Below, in pieces: positions 9,869-19,000 of a DNA stretch of 41,750 nt. The stretch covers positions 1-41,750 of the forward strand of contig JAFQGK010000016.1 in assembly GCA_017398335.1 (NCBI GenBank), in the 5' to 3' direction. This stretch comes from Bacteroidales bacterium (GTDB taxonomy: Bacteria > Bacteroidota > Bacteroidia > Bacteroidales > UBA932). A program made the translations under genes and the position numbers. The number at the start of each line of letters is the position of its first letter. The stretch's first letter is position 1. Below the pieces are notes generated by a model, which was given only the letters and a program-made list of their open reading frames with translations, searched no databases and was not told where the DNA came from.

Positions 9869-11851
9869 ATGGCAGTACTTGAAACAATCCGTGTTAAGCT
9901 TGGAATTCTGATTACAGTGCTCATCGCTGTAGCACTGTTGTCATTTATTATCGATCCAAGCACACTTCAGTCTGTATCTTCTTCAATGTCATCAAAATAC
10001 GATGTAGGAGAAATTAATGGAAAGTCTATTTCATACACAGACTTCCAGGCTGATGTGGACAAATTTACTACAATCAATGAAGTAATCACCGGTTCATCTG
10101 TTCAGAACGAGCAGCAGCAGGTTTCTATCAGAAACGCGGCATGGCAGTCACTCATTGACAAGCATCTCTTTGTAAAGAATGCAAAGGCAGCCGGTCTTGC
10201 AGTAGGTGAGGAAGAGATGGTTGACATAATTTCTGGAGATATAGCTTCAAATGTAATCTCTATGAATCCTGCTTTCTGTGACGAGAACGGTAATTTCTCA
10301 AAGGAGGCTCTTCTTCAGTTCATCAGCTATGTTGATTCTGATGAGTCAGGAAGACTCAAACTTTACTGGAATTATCTTCAGAATGCAGCTCAGACCCAGC
10401 AGTACTATGCAAAGTATATGTCTCTCTTCGCACAGAGTAACTTTGTAAATTCACTTATGCTTACTGAGCAGGTGGCAGAAAACAACAATACATTCGATGT
10501 AGAGTTCGTTATGGTACCTTTCGGATTTGAGAACGATTCTACTATTGTAGTTTCTGACAGCGAAATCAGAAAGTATTATGATTCACACAAGAAGTTCTAC
10601 AAGCAGCAGGCAAGCAGGGATATCGAATATGTAGTGTTCGAGGTGACTCCTTCAGCTGAAGATATTGCGGCAGCAAATCAGGCTCTCGTAGCTGTTTACG
10701 ATGATTTTGCTTCTACTGAAAATATGAAGAGCTTCCTTCTTGCAAATTCTGACAGACAGTTAGACAATACCTGGTACAAGGAAGGTCAGCTTAACAGAGT
10801 TTCAAAGGCAGTGAACGATTTCGCTTTCGGTAAAAACGCAACAGTTTCGGAAGTTATCGAGAACGGAGATTCATTCTTGGCGGTTCGCGTTATGGAAGAG
10901 GCAATGGTTCCGGATTCCGTATATGTGAAGTATGTTCCTGCAAACTCAGAGAATGTAGACAGCCTTCTTACTGTAGCTGAGGCTATGTGGATTCCTCAGA
11001 CTCCAGGTTATGAGGATGTAATGACTGCTAAGGTTAATTCAAATGTTACAGTAAACGGTCTTGTATTCAAGGTTCTTGATACAACTGCACCTGTTGCAAA
11101 GAAGAGAGTGGCTATTCTCGAGAAGTCTGTTGTAGCAAGCAAGGAAACAGTCAACTCTTGCTATGCAAAGGCTAATACATTTGCAACAAAGGCTGCCGGT
11201 AAGTACGAGAACTTCCAGAAGGCTCTTACAGAGGAAGGAGTTTACGCACATCCGGTAAACAAGATGCTTGAGAGTGCAGACAGACTTGGCGCTGTAGAAG
11301 GAACCAAGGAGGTTACAAGATGGGCATTCGATGCTAAGAAAGGTGACGTTTCAAGCATTATGACCATCAACAACAACTACTTCATCATTGCAACTCTTAC
11401 AGGTATTCACAAGGAAGGTTATACAGACATCAATGAGGTTGCTTCTTCAATCAGAACTGAGCTTTATTCAGAGAAACTTGGTGAGAAGAAGGCAGCTGAG
11501 GTTGCTGAGAAGATAGCAGGCCTTTCTGATATGCAGGCTATTGCAGAGGCACTCAAGACAACAGTAAGCACTAAGGATGGCGTAGCATTCTCATCAATGT
11601 CTAACCAGGGTCTTGATCCTATGTTCATCGGTGCAGCATCTGTTGCTGAGGATGGAAAGATTTATGGACCTCTCGCAGGAAATATCGGAGTGTATGTTTA
11701 CAAGGTTACAGGCCGTGACACAGGTGCATTCTATACAGAGGATGATGCTAAGGCCCGTGATGCTCAGATGTCACAGTATGCAAGCCAGATGGTTGTTCCT
11801 GTAATGATGGAAGATGCTGATGTAAAGGATAACAGAGCGCGTTTCTTCTAA
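9869..11851 (+). CDS. PpiD-like periplasmic chaperone (SurA N-terminal domain) with apparently reduced PPIase domain
   Basis: Membrane-anchored periplasmic folding factor of the SurA/PpiD type, 660 residues. One transmembrane segment lies near the N-terminus (LGILITVLIAVALLSFII, about residues 11-28), followed by the SurA-like chaperone region (VGEINGKSISYTDFQADVD; WQSLIDKHLFVKNAKAAGL). Around residues 349-405, where a parvulin domain would be expected, the sequence passes from YVKYVPANSENVDSLLTVAE almost directly to NVTVNGLVFKV; the usual F--LA--YS and GGDLGWF segments are not visible. Relatives I recall are ~700 residues. The hemolysin-like gene often found between lptC and this gene in Bacteroides is absent. 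Catalytic activity is therefore doubtful, while a chaperone role is likely. Confidence 0.85.
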   Translation: MAVLETIRVKLGILITVLIAVALLSFIIDPSTLQSVSSSMSSKYDVGEINGKSISYTDFQADVDKFTTINEVITGSSVQNEQQQVSIRNAAWQSLIDKHLFVKNAKAAGLAVGEEEMVDIISGDIASNVISMNPAFCDENGNFSKEALLQFISYVDSDESGRLKLYWNYLQNAAQTQQYYAKYMSLFAQSNFVNSLMLTEQVAENNNTFDVEFVMVPFGFENDSTIVVSDSEIRKYYDSHKKFYKQQASRDIEYVVFEVTPSAEDIAAANQALVAVYDDFASTENMKSFLLANSDRQLDNTWYKEGQLNRVSKAVNDFAFGKNATVSEVIENGDSFLAVRVMEEAMVPDSVYVKYVPANSENVDSLLTVAEAMWIPQTPGYEDVMTAKVNSNVTVNGLVFKVLDTTAPVAKKRVAILEKSVVASKETVNSCYAKANTFATKAAGKYENFQKALTEEGVYAHPVNKMLESADRLGAVEGTKEVTRWAFDAKKGDVSSIMTINNNYFIIATLTGIHKEGYTDINEVASSIRTELYSEKLGEKKAAEVAEKIAGLSDMQAIAEALKTTVSTKDGVAFSSMSNQGLDPMFIGAASVAEDGKIYGPLAGNIGVYVYKVTGRDTGAFYTEDDAKARDAQMSQYASQMVVPVMMEDADVKDNRARFF

Positions 11852-11870
11852 AATAAAGCATAATAGACGA

Positions 11871-11910
11871 AAAAGAAGTTGACCTTTCTGAGGTCAGCTT
11901 CTTTTCGTTA
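11871..11910. terminator. Bidirectional terminator between the PpiD-like gene and ychF
   Basis: A 14-bp stem, AAAAGAAGTTGACC (11871-11884) against GGTCAGCTTCTTTT (11892-11905) with a single G-T wobble, closes a 7-base loop. The arms end in A-rich and T-rich tracts, so the hairpin can act as an intrinsic terminator for both converging genes. Confidence 0.85.
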
Positions 11911-11923
11911 TTTATGTGAAAGT

Positions 11924-13027
11924 TTAAACGTTGAAGAGGAAGTGCATGATGTCGCCGTCCTGAACTACATATTCCTTGCCTTCGATTCCGAGCTTTCCTG
12001 CGGCCCTGCAGGCAGCTTCTGACTTAAGCTCGACAAAGTCATCGTATTTGATTACTTCGGCGCGGATAAAGCCTTTTTCGAAGTCTGTGTGAATGACTCC
12101 GGCTGCTTTCGGAGCCTTGTCACCTTTGTTTATTGTCCATGCACGGCACTCATCGGCACCTGCTGTGAAATATGTACGGAGATTAAGGAGAGAGTACGCA
12201 CTCTGGATGAGTCTTACAACTCCCGATTCCTCAAGTCCCATTTCCTCAAGAAACATCTGTCTCTCCTCATAGCTTTCGAGTTCAGCTATGTCAGACTCGA
12301 TCTTTGCGGCAATCACAAGGATCTCTGCATCCTCATCCTTCACAGCTTCACGTACCTTCTCCACATATTCGTTACCTGTCTTTGCCGAAGCCTCGTCAAC
12401 ATTGCAGACATACATCACAGGCTTGTTGGTCAGAAGGAAGAGTTCCTTTGCAAGCTGCTCTTCATCAGCATTTTCCGGCTTGACAGTGCGGCATGACTTA
12501 CCCTGCTCGAGAGCTGCCTTATATCTTACAAGAAGATCATAAAGCTTCTTCGCGTTCTTGTCACCTCCGGTCTGAGCCTGCTTCTGCACCTTTGCAATAC
12601 GGTTTTCCACAGTTTCAAGGTCCTTAAGCTGCAGCTCGCAGTCAATAACTTCCTTATCTCTTACAGGATCCACGCTACCGTCGACATGAACGATGTTTGC
12701 ATCGTCAAAACAGCGGAGAACGTGAAGAATAGCGTCTGTCTCTCGGATGTTGGCCAGGAACTGGTTTCCAAGTCCTTCACCCTTGCTGGCTCCCTTTACA
12801 AGTCCTGCGATATCAACGATCTCCACGGTTGCCGGAATTACTCTCTTAGGATTACAGAGGCTCTCAAGGACTTCAAGTCTCTTGTCCGGAACGATAGTCG
12901 ATCCTATATTCGGCTCGATGGTACAGAATGGAAAGTTAGCGCTCTGGGCCTTACCTGAGCTTACGCAATTGAACAATGTCGATTTTCCTACGTTAGGAAG
13001 GCCTACTATGCCGCATTTAAGTGCCAT
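11924..13027 (-). CDS. ychF: Redox-regulated ATPase YchF (Obg-family P-loop protein)
   Basis: A universally conserved ribosome-associated P-loop NTPase that prefers ATP and is linked to translation and oxidative-stress responses. The full-length 367 residues begin MALKCGIVGLPNVGKST; Walker A GLPNVGKST is at 8-16, the switch region IPATVEIVDIAGLVKGASKGEGLGNQFL follows (quoted only to identify it: DIAGLVKGASKGEG is the key part), and the C-terminal TGS domain (RAWTINKGDKAPKAAGVIHTDFEKGF, core IHTDFEKGFIRAEV) is complete. It is monocistronic: convergent with the PpiD-like gene across a terminator and preceded by its own promoter-like sequence. Confidence 0.96.
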   Translation of the reverse strand: MALKCGIVGLPNVGKSTLFNCVSSGKAQSANFPFCTIEPNIGSTIVPDKRLEVLESLCNPKRVIPATVEIVDIAGLVKGASKGEGLGNQFLANIRETDAILHVLRCFDDANIVHVDGSVDPVRDKEVIDCELQLKDLETVENRIAKVQKQAQTGGDKNAKKLYDLLVRYKAALEQGKSCRTVKPENADEEQLAKELFLLTNKPVMYVCNVDEASAKTGNEYVEKVREAVKDEDAEILVIAAKIESDIAELESYEERQMFLEEMGLEESGVVRLIQSAYSLLNLRTYFTAGADECRAWTINKGDKAPKAAGVIHTDFEKGFIRAEVIKYDDFVELKSEAACRAAGKLGIEGKEYVVQDGDIMHFLFNV

Positions 13028-13072
13028 TGGGTCTTATTTTTATGGTAAATACTCTATAATTATTTCAGGCCG

Positions 13073-13105
13073 CAAATTTACTCCAACTTTTTCTTTTTCT
13101 TTAAA
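13073..13105 (-). promoter_or_regulatory. Promoter of ychF
   Basis: On the minus strand TTTA (13102-13105), 21 bp, then TAAATTTG (13073-13080) matches the Bacteroidota -33/-7 pair, with one mismatch in the -33 box. It would give a 5' leader of roughly 40 nt before the ATG at 13027. Confidence 0.55.
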
Positions 13106-13195
13106 GAATTTCTCTTTTTTAGCCTAAGTTTTTCTCTTTTTTATATTATGTCGGGAATTATCCCTGCATCTTTATCATAATAAATTGATAATGTT

Positions 13196-14161
13196 ATGAT
13201 TTGGATGTTGCTTTCAAGTATCCTGATTTTTAATTCAGGACCTGATACCAATGAAGATGACCTTCTTGTGATGTTCTGGAATCTAGAGAATTTCTTTGAT
13301 TGGAAGGACCAGGGAACAGGAGAGTCAGATAAGGATTTTTCTTCATATGGTTCCAGGCATTGGACATCAAGGAAATTTTATGTGAAATGTGATGCTGTCT
13401 CTAAGGTGATTTTCAACATTGCATACAAGCAGGGAAGACTCCCCGATGTCATAGGATTTGCAGAGATAGAGAACAGGGGAGTCCTTTCCAAGTTGATTGC
13501 TTCAACTCTTTTAAGAAAATGCGACTATAGAATCGTGCATTTCGATTCCGGAGACAGAAGAGGAATCGATGTAGCTTTTCTTTATAGGGAATCTGAATTT
13601 GATTTACTTACAATATCGCGTAAAGTTCCGGAAATCAATAATTTAAGGATATCGACCAGAGATATGCTTCATATTGCTCTAAAGCATAAGAACAGAGGTA
13701 TGGAAGTTGATTTCATAGTATGTCATCATCCGTCAAAATTCGGAGGAGAGGAAGAATCGAGAATAAGGAGATCAGCTGCCATGAATGCGCTTAAGGAAAT
13801 GTGTGATTCGCTGAAAGGATGCAGAATTGTAGCTATGGGAGATTTTAATGACAATCCTCGGGCTGCTCAGTTCGATATATTGAAGGATGTTCTGATAAAC
13901 AAAGCTGACAGTCTGCATATGTTAAGAAAAGGCACGATAAGATATGAAGGAAAATGGGAGCTTATAGATATGTTTCTTGTAAGCAGTTCTCTTTCAGATG
14001 CTTCTCGAATGGAAATAATCGAGCTACCCTTCCTTATGGCCAGAGAATCCAGACATTCCGGATTCAAACCTTTCAGAACCTACTCCGGACCACGATACAT
14101 CGGAGGAGTAAGCGATCATCTGCCAATTATATTAAATCTTGATTTGCGGAAAATTCATTGA
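13196..14161 (+). CDS. Endonuclease/exonuclease/phosphatase-family protein
   Basis: A 321-residue metal-dependent phosphodiesterase-fold protein. The family motifs appear in order: WNLENFFDW near residue 28, GFAEIENRG (metal-binding Glu) near 92, CHHPSKFGG in the middle, GDFNDNP near 217, and the terminal SDHLPIIL (Asp-His pair) near 310. The first residues (MIWMLLSSILIFNSG) are hydrophobic and may be a short signal peptide; ATG at 13205 is an alternative start. Substrate cannot be read from sequence: the fold covers nucleases, phospholipid and sugar-phosphate phosphatases. Its 3' end lies only 58 bp before galK, and the galK promoter overlaps its last codons. Codon use is AT-rich. Confidence 0.8.
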   Translation: MIWMLLSSILIFNSGPDTNEDDLLVMFWNLENFFDWKDQGTGESDKDFSSYGSRHWTSRKFYVKCDAVSKVIFNIAYKQGRLPDVIGFAEIENRGVLSKLIASTLLRKCDYRIVHFDSGDRRGIDVAFLYRESEFDLLTISRKVPEINNLRISTRDMLHIALKHKNRGMEVDFIVCHHPSKFGGEEESRIRRSAAMNALKEMCDSLKGCRIVAMGDFNDNPRAAQFDILKDVLINKADSLHMLRKGTIRYEGKWELIDMFLVSSSLSDASRMEIIELPFLMARESRHSGFKPFRTYSGPRYIGGVSDHLPIILNLDLRKIH

Positions 14162-14187
14162 TTTTTCATTTGATATAATTATATTTG
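14157..14187 (+). promoter_or_regulatory. Promoter of galK
   Basis: ATTG (14157-14160), 19 bp, TATATTTG (14180-14187): a near-perfect Bacteroidota promoter. Transcription would begin near 14194, leaving about 26 nt before the ATG at 14220 and excluding the longer in-frame start at 14139. Confidence 0.65.
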
Positions 14188-14219
14188 AAGGATTTAGAAA
14201 ATTAATACACTCAAAACAT

Positions 14220-15356
14220 ATGAAAACAAGAATCGCTCAAAAATTCCAGACCCTTTTCCAGACAGAGGGTGAATTCTTTGCATCTGCAGGACGTATAAAT
14301 CTTATCGGCGAGCATACCGACTACAATGGAGGTTTTGTGTTCCCAGGTGCAATCGACAAAGGAATGATTGCAGAAATAAAGCTTAACGGCACAGCAACTG
14401 TACGTGCATTTGCCCTTGACCTTGACGAGTATTGCGAATTCGGTCTGAATGAAGAAGACCTTCCTGCACAGAGCTGGGCACGCTACATTTTCGGAGTATG
14501 TCGTGAGATTCAGAAAAGGGGAGGAGTGATTGCAGGATTCGATACTGTATTTGCAGGAGACGTTCCTCTCGGAGCCGGCATGTCGTCCTCTGCTGCCCTT
14601 GAGAGCACATTTGCATTCGCTCTCAACGAACTTTTCAGCCTCGGTATCGATAAGTTCGAGCTTGCACGCATCGGTCAGAGCACAGAGCATAACTATTGTG
14701 GGGTGAAGTGCGGAATCATGGACCAGTTCGCTTCTGTATTCGGAAAGGCAGGCAACCTCATGCGTCTCGACTGCCGTTCGATGGAGTTTGAGTACTTCCC
14801 GTTCGATCCTGAGCAGTACGGCTACAAGCTGGTGCTTCTCAACTCTTGCGTAAAACATGAGCTTGTAGGCTCTCCTTATAACGACCGTCGTGCGTCTTGT
14901 GAGCGTGTTGCCAAGGTTCTCGGCCAGGAGTTCCTCCGCGGTGCTACAATGGAACAGCTCGAGGCCGTCAAGGACCAGATTTCAGAGGAGGATTACCTCC
15001 GCGCACGCTATGTGATCGGTGAGGAAAAGAGAGTTCTTGATGTCTGTGAGGCACTCGGAAAGGGCGACTACGAGACAGTAGGAGCACGCATGTACGAAAC
15101 TCACTGGGGAATGTCCAAGGATTATGAAGTCTCTTGCGAAGAACTTGATTTCCTTGCTACAGTTGCACAGGAGTGCGGTGTGACAGGTTCACGCATCATG
15201 GGTGGTGGCTTCGGTGGCTGCACAATCAACCTCGTCAAGGCTGAACTCTACGATGCATTCATAGAAAAGGCGAAAGCAGCCTTTGCGGAAAAATACGGAC
15301 ACGAGCCTGTCGTAATCCCTGTCGTAATCAGCGACGGAGCCCGCAGACTCGCGTAA
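14220..15356 (+). CDS. galK: Galactokinase
   Basis: Phosphorylates alpha-D-galactose at C1 with ATP, the entry step of the Leloir pathway. The 378-residue GHMP kinase has the galactokinase signature GRINLIGEHTDY at residues 24-35, the ATP-binding PLGAGMSSSAALE from about 116, and the C-terminal GGGFGGCTINLV near 328. The ATG at 14220 is chosen over an in-frame start 81 bp upstream because that extension overlaps the promoter and lacks family similarity. The 3' end is convergent with the CpXC gene, with a single base between stop codons. Base composition is clearly richer in GC than in the preceding gene. galM, the mutarotase that supplies the alpha anomer, is about 7 kb downstream. Confidence 0.96.
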   Translation: MKTRIAQKFQTLFQTEGEFFASAGRINLIGEHTDYNGGFVFPGAIDKGMIAEIKLNGTATVRAFALDLDEYCEFGLNEEDLPAQSWARYIFGVCREIQKRGGVIAGFDTVFAGDVPLGAGMSSSAALESTFAFALNELFSLGIDKFELARIGQSTEHNYCGVKCGIMDQFASVFGKAGNLMRLDCRSMEFEYFPFDPEQYGYKLVLLNSCVKHELVGSPYNDRRASCERVAKVLGQEFLRGATMEQLEAVKDQISEEDYLRARYVIGEEKRVLDVCEALGKGDYETVGARMYETHWGMSKDYEVSCEELDFLATVAQECGVTGSRIMGGGFGGCTINLVKAELYDAFIEKAKAAFAEKYGHEPVVIPVVISDGARRLA

Positions 15357-15357
15357 T

Positions 15358-16020
15358 CTAAGCCATTACAGAACTGAGCCAGTCGGCGTCGATTCGTGAG
15401 AATCCGTCGGCTGGTTTTATTTGCGGGTTGCGTGAGAGGATACCGGCACAGTCCTGGTAGACGTTCCAGCCGATGTTCACTCCGAGCATCTGGCCTTCAA
15501 ATCCGTACATGAATGTCAGAAGTCTTTCATTTCCCTCACCCTCAGACCTGTAGAAATGGAATGTTGTGGCAAGGAATTCCTCCCTTTTGTCCTGTCCCAC
15601 ACTTTTCTGCACCATTTCCATCTTTGTGACGAATTTGCACATTTCCAGCACGACGTCATCAAGTCCGGCGTCGGTGATGAGAACCTTTTCCATAAGCGAT
15701 CCCATGTCGTTTACGCGACGGAGGGTATAGCCTCCCATGGCCTTCGTGTGCATTGTGATGGCCTGCATCTGTGTTTCGGAGATTTCGCCGGACGGAATCA
15801 GCCACACCATCAGCTTCTTTTCCGGATCATGGTAGAGAGTCTCATATTTCGCGAGATTCACCTGGCCGCAATGAGGGCATTCCCACAGGAAGAGCGAACC
15901 GTCCTTTACTTTTTCCTTTAGTTCGGGATTTTCAGACACGTTGATGCTTTTGTAGATGGTGATCTGGTTCTGCTGACCGCATTTGCAGCATGGGGCGATG
16001 GCTTGGTTGATTATAGACAT
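15358..16020 (-). CDS. CpXC-domain protein
   Basis: A 220-residue protein of unknown biochemical role. Two zinc-knuckle-like CxxC pairs at C11/C14 and C48/C51 (PCCKCG and ECPHCG) match the CpXC domain family, whose members carry paired N-terminal cysteines before a conserved alpha/beta region (KYETLYHDPEKKLMVWLIP). No signal peptide or membrane segment is evident, so it is probably cytoplasmic. A palindromic repeat lies 12 bp upstream of its ATG. It is convergent with galK (one base apart), so transcripts of the two are likely to overlap. Family assignment is fairly secure; function is not known to me. Confidence 0.8.
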   Translation of the reverse strand: MSIINQAIAPCCKCGQQNQITIYKSINVSENPELKEKVKDGSLFLWECPHCGQVNLAKYETLYHDPEKKLMVWLIPSGEISETQMQAITMHTKAMGGYTLRRVNDMGSLMEKVLITDAGLDDVVLEMCKFVTKMEMVQKSVGQDKREEFLATTFHFYRSEGEGNERLLTFMYGFEGQMLGVNIGWNVYQDCAGILSRNPQIKPADGFSRIDADWLSSVMA

Positions 16021-16032
16021 ATTGGTTCATAT

Positions 16033-16060
16033 TAGATTGCCGGTCAAGCCGGCAATGACA
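16033..16060 (-). repeat. Single palindromic repeat element upstream of the CpXC gene
   Basis: Arms ATTGCCGG and CCGGCAAT around TCAAG, flanked by TAG and GACA. On the minus strand it reads TGTCATT...AATCTA, the same design as the complete palindromes before thyA and dihydrofolate reductase. It ends 12 bp before the ATG of the downstream gene. Confidence 0.8.
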
Positions 16061-16090
16061 TTTACATTATTAAAATGCGACATTTAATAT

Positions 16091-19000
16091 TTAAAATACT
16101 ACATTGAATATTGGCCCGAAGAAATGTCTCTTCATTTCTGTTCCGCTCTCATTCTGGAAGGCATTGAAGGAGCCGTTGAATCCTCCGTTATATGAATATG
16201 TTATTCCTAATGTTATAGGGAATTCGATGGTCAGTATGCTTTCAAGGTCAAATGCAAGATCGGCTCCGGCAGACCACAAGGCCCGCTTTCCGATGATTGT
16301 ACAGTCGAAATTAGGAGTTACGATAAGTCTCTTGACGGCCAGTACGTTGATGCCTAATACAAGATCCCCGATATATACAGGGATTGCATAATCTGCCGAC
16401 ATCTTCACTATCGAAGGTGTTCTGGTAGAAATCCAGCTGAGCAACTGAACGTTCTCCTGAAGTCCCCTCGGAAGCACGTTGACCACAGCCTGTCCGAAGA
16501 AAGACTTTGGAGACAGTATCTGCTGATAGACTGCAGTAAGTTTCAGTCCTTGCTCAGGAACGACTCCAGGCATATAGCAATATCCATAAACATAACCGGT
16601 CGGTGAAATATATTTTTCAAGTCCAAGATTGGTGCTTGCACCTATTTCAAGGCATGCTCCCCATTTAGGATAAACGGCTGAGTTAGGTGTCGCAAGCATT
16701 GTATATCCTCTGACAGAAGCGGTAAGATATTGTCTGAATATGTTTCTGCCTTTATCGGCCCCTAAGAATGTAGGATAACCGGCTGTACCCATGTCTCCAT
16801 ATCCCATCATGACAAGACTTTTGTTGAATCTGTCGTTTGTGAAGGTGTAGGATACCCGGGGAATAAATCCGCTGTACCATCCTTTGCCGGAGAATTTGAA
16901 CGGGATGTATGCTGCGATCTTTCCTTCGAAATAAGGTGCATTTACTTCACGCGACCTCAATTCTACAAATCCTGCCTTTCCGTCTGTGTATGTGCCGATA
17001 TTATATTGTCTCAGGCCTCTGTCATTAAAGTCGAAGGATGTCTCTATCACAGGGTAAAGTCCTGAATATGTGAATTTTACATGTCCGGAATGTCTCCATT
17101 TCGCTTTATTGTACGGATCCTTATGGGCAGAATATCCGAACTCTCCCACCGCTGTGGAGAGGTCGTTCTGGATGATTCCGCTGGCTCCGAGAGACAGTGC
17201 CTGATAGAACCTGTCGAAAGACATGTTCATGATGTTGTCTACGCTTACATATGCGGGCGCCCAGGAGTGTACATTGAATGCGTTCGGAAACTTGCGGTAT
17301 TTTTTTGCTTCAGAGAATTCAGATACGCTGTCTGCCGGGAAAAGATCTTCTCCGGCCTTGGCTGCGAGTTCTCTTTCCTGTTCGGCGAGTTTTTCCGCTA
17401 TCGCGTATTTATGATATATGGCGAAGTCCGCCTTTCTGTCGATAAGCTCCGAAACCGGAGTTCTGAAGACGAGGTTGCCCTTCATCGTCAGCGAAGTGTA
17501 ATAGAGATATTGTCCGTCAGGACTATAGCAGAAATTGCTTCCCCCATGCCTTATGGATGTCTTCTGTGTCAGTTCTGCGTTTTCTGGATTGAAATGGTAA
17601 AGCTCGTTGACTCCGGTCCTGTCAGACACGAATGTCAGTTCACTTCCCATAGTACGGAGATCCTTGATCATTACCGGTTGAGGCGAAAGAACCTTGCTCC
17701 ACTTTCTCTCGTAGATGCCTATGTGGTAGATGCCGTATCCGTTTTCCGAAACGGCGGTTGCGTATATGTCTTCTTCGCTGAGCCAGGCCGTTTCAACGAG
17801 CTGAAGAGAATCTGGAGCAGAGTGGGATGCGATGCTTTTACCCTCTTCGTCCATGATCTCCAGCGAGCTGCCTCCGTTGATCCTGTATCTGATGGCGCTC
17901 AGGAAATAACCGTATGGTGACGGTACGGGGTTGTATCTGACGGCATTGTCTCCTACCTTTTCTATCTTCTTTCCGTCCAGTCTTCGCATCACCGCACCTG
18001 TCTTCAAGGACCATCTTTTGTCCACGGTGTTTTCGCTCCACCATATCCTGCCTCTGCTGTCTGTCTTGAGGCTGCTGGTCTCCGATGCGTGTCGTGAAAC
18101 GGTCTTTTCCCGTCCCGAACTGTCTATTGCTACCAGTACAGGACTGGTCAGATGGCCTCTCTTGACGGCATATATCCTGTCTTCTGCAAATGTAAGTGAA
18201 GAATAATCTGTGTATAGTCTTGGCTCTTCCTGCACCTGCTCGGAAGGAATGTATGGCGCTCTGGCGTCTGCTTCCGCCTTCCAGAGCCTTCCGAGCGTGT
18301 CACATACTTCCATGAACGATTCCTGGAACTTCTTTCCGGACGCCTCCTTCATCTTTGCATATATTGCCCCTATCCTCAAAGGGTTCCTTGCAGCAAGCTT
18401 CATGGCATCCCCGAATATCTCGGGAGAGTCATAGAGGTATCTCATGCCGCCAAGACACATATACCCAAGGGCATAGTGGTTCGGCGAATAGTTCTTCTGC
18501 GAAGGGAATTTCCAGTTTCCCCATTTTCTGTATTCATCGTTGTCGAAGGCGACTCTGTAATAGTTAAGGAAATCCGAGATACGTCCACGTCCGGAATGCG
18601 TAAGTGCCGTTTCTGCAATCACAGCATCTCCTTCCATGTTTGCCGTTCCCGGATACAGGATTGCTGCCAGTCCGTTCCACATCTGTCCGAAAATGTAGTT
18701 TCCCGGCTTCAGGGTTCCTGTAAGGCCGAACTGCATCTGGGAGACATGCCTGAGTTCATGTACTGCAAGCTGAGTGTGCCATGGAGTCGGGTCGGGAGCG
18801 TAGGCTCCGGGGATGGCGTAGAGGTCCATTCTTTTGGGAGCCCATGCTACTGAACCATTGTTTCCATAGTGTGTGTGCAGTACAACCTGCATTTTTTTAT
18901 TAAAAGTGTTTTCCGGGCCGCATGGAAGGTAGCCCATTGACCTGGAGACCGGTATGCGGAATCTTTCCAGATCCTGACCGTAGATGAGAGCAAGCGAATC

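Noticed and set aside
14139-14219. N-terminal extension of galK by 27 codons
   Set aside because: It overlaps the previous gene and the galK promoter, and galactokinases start at the MKT... position.
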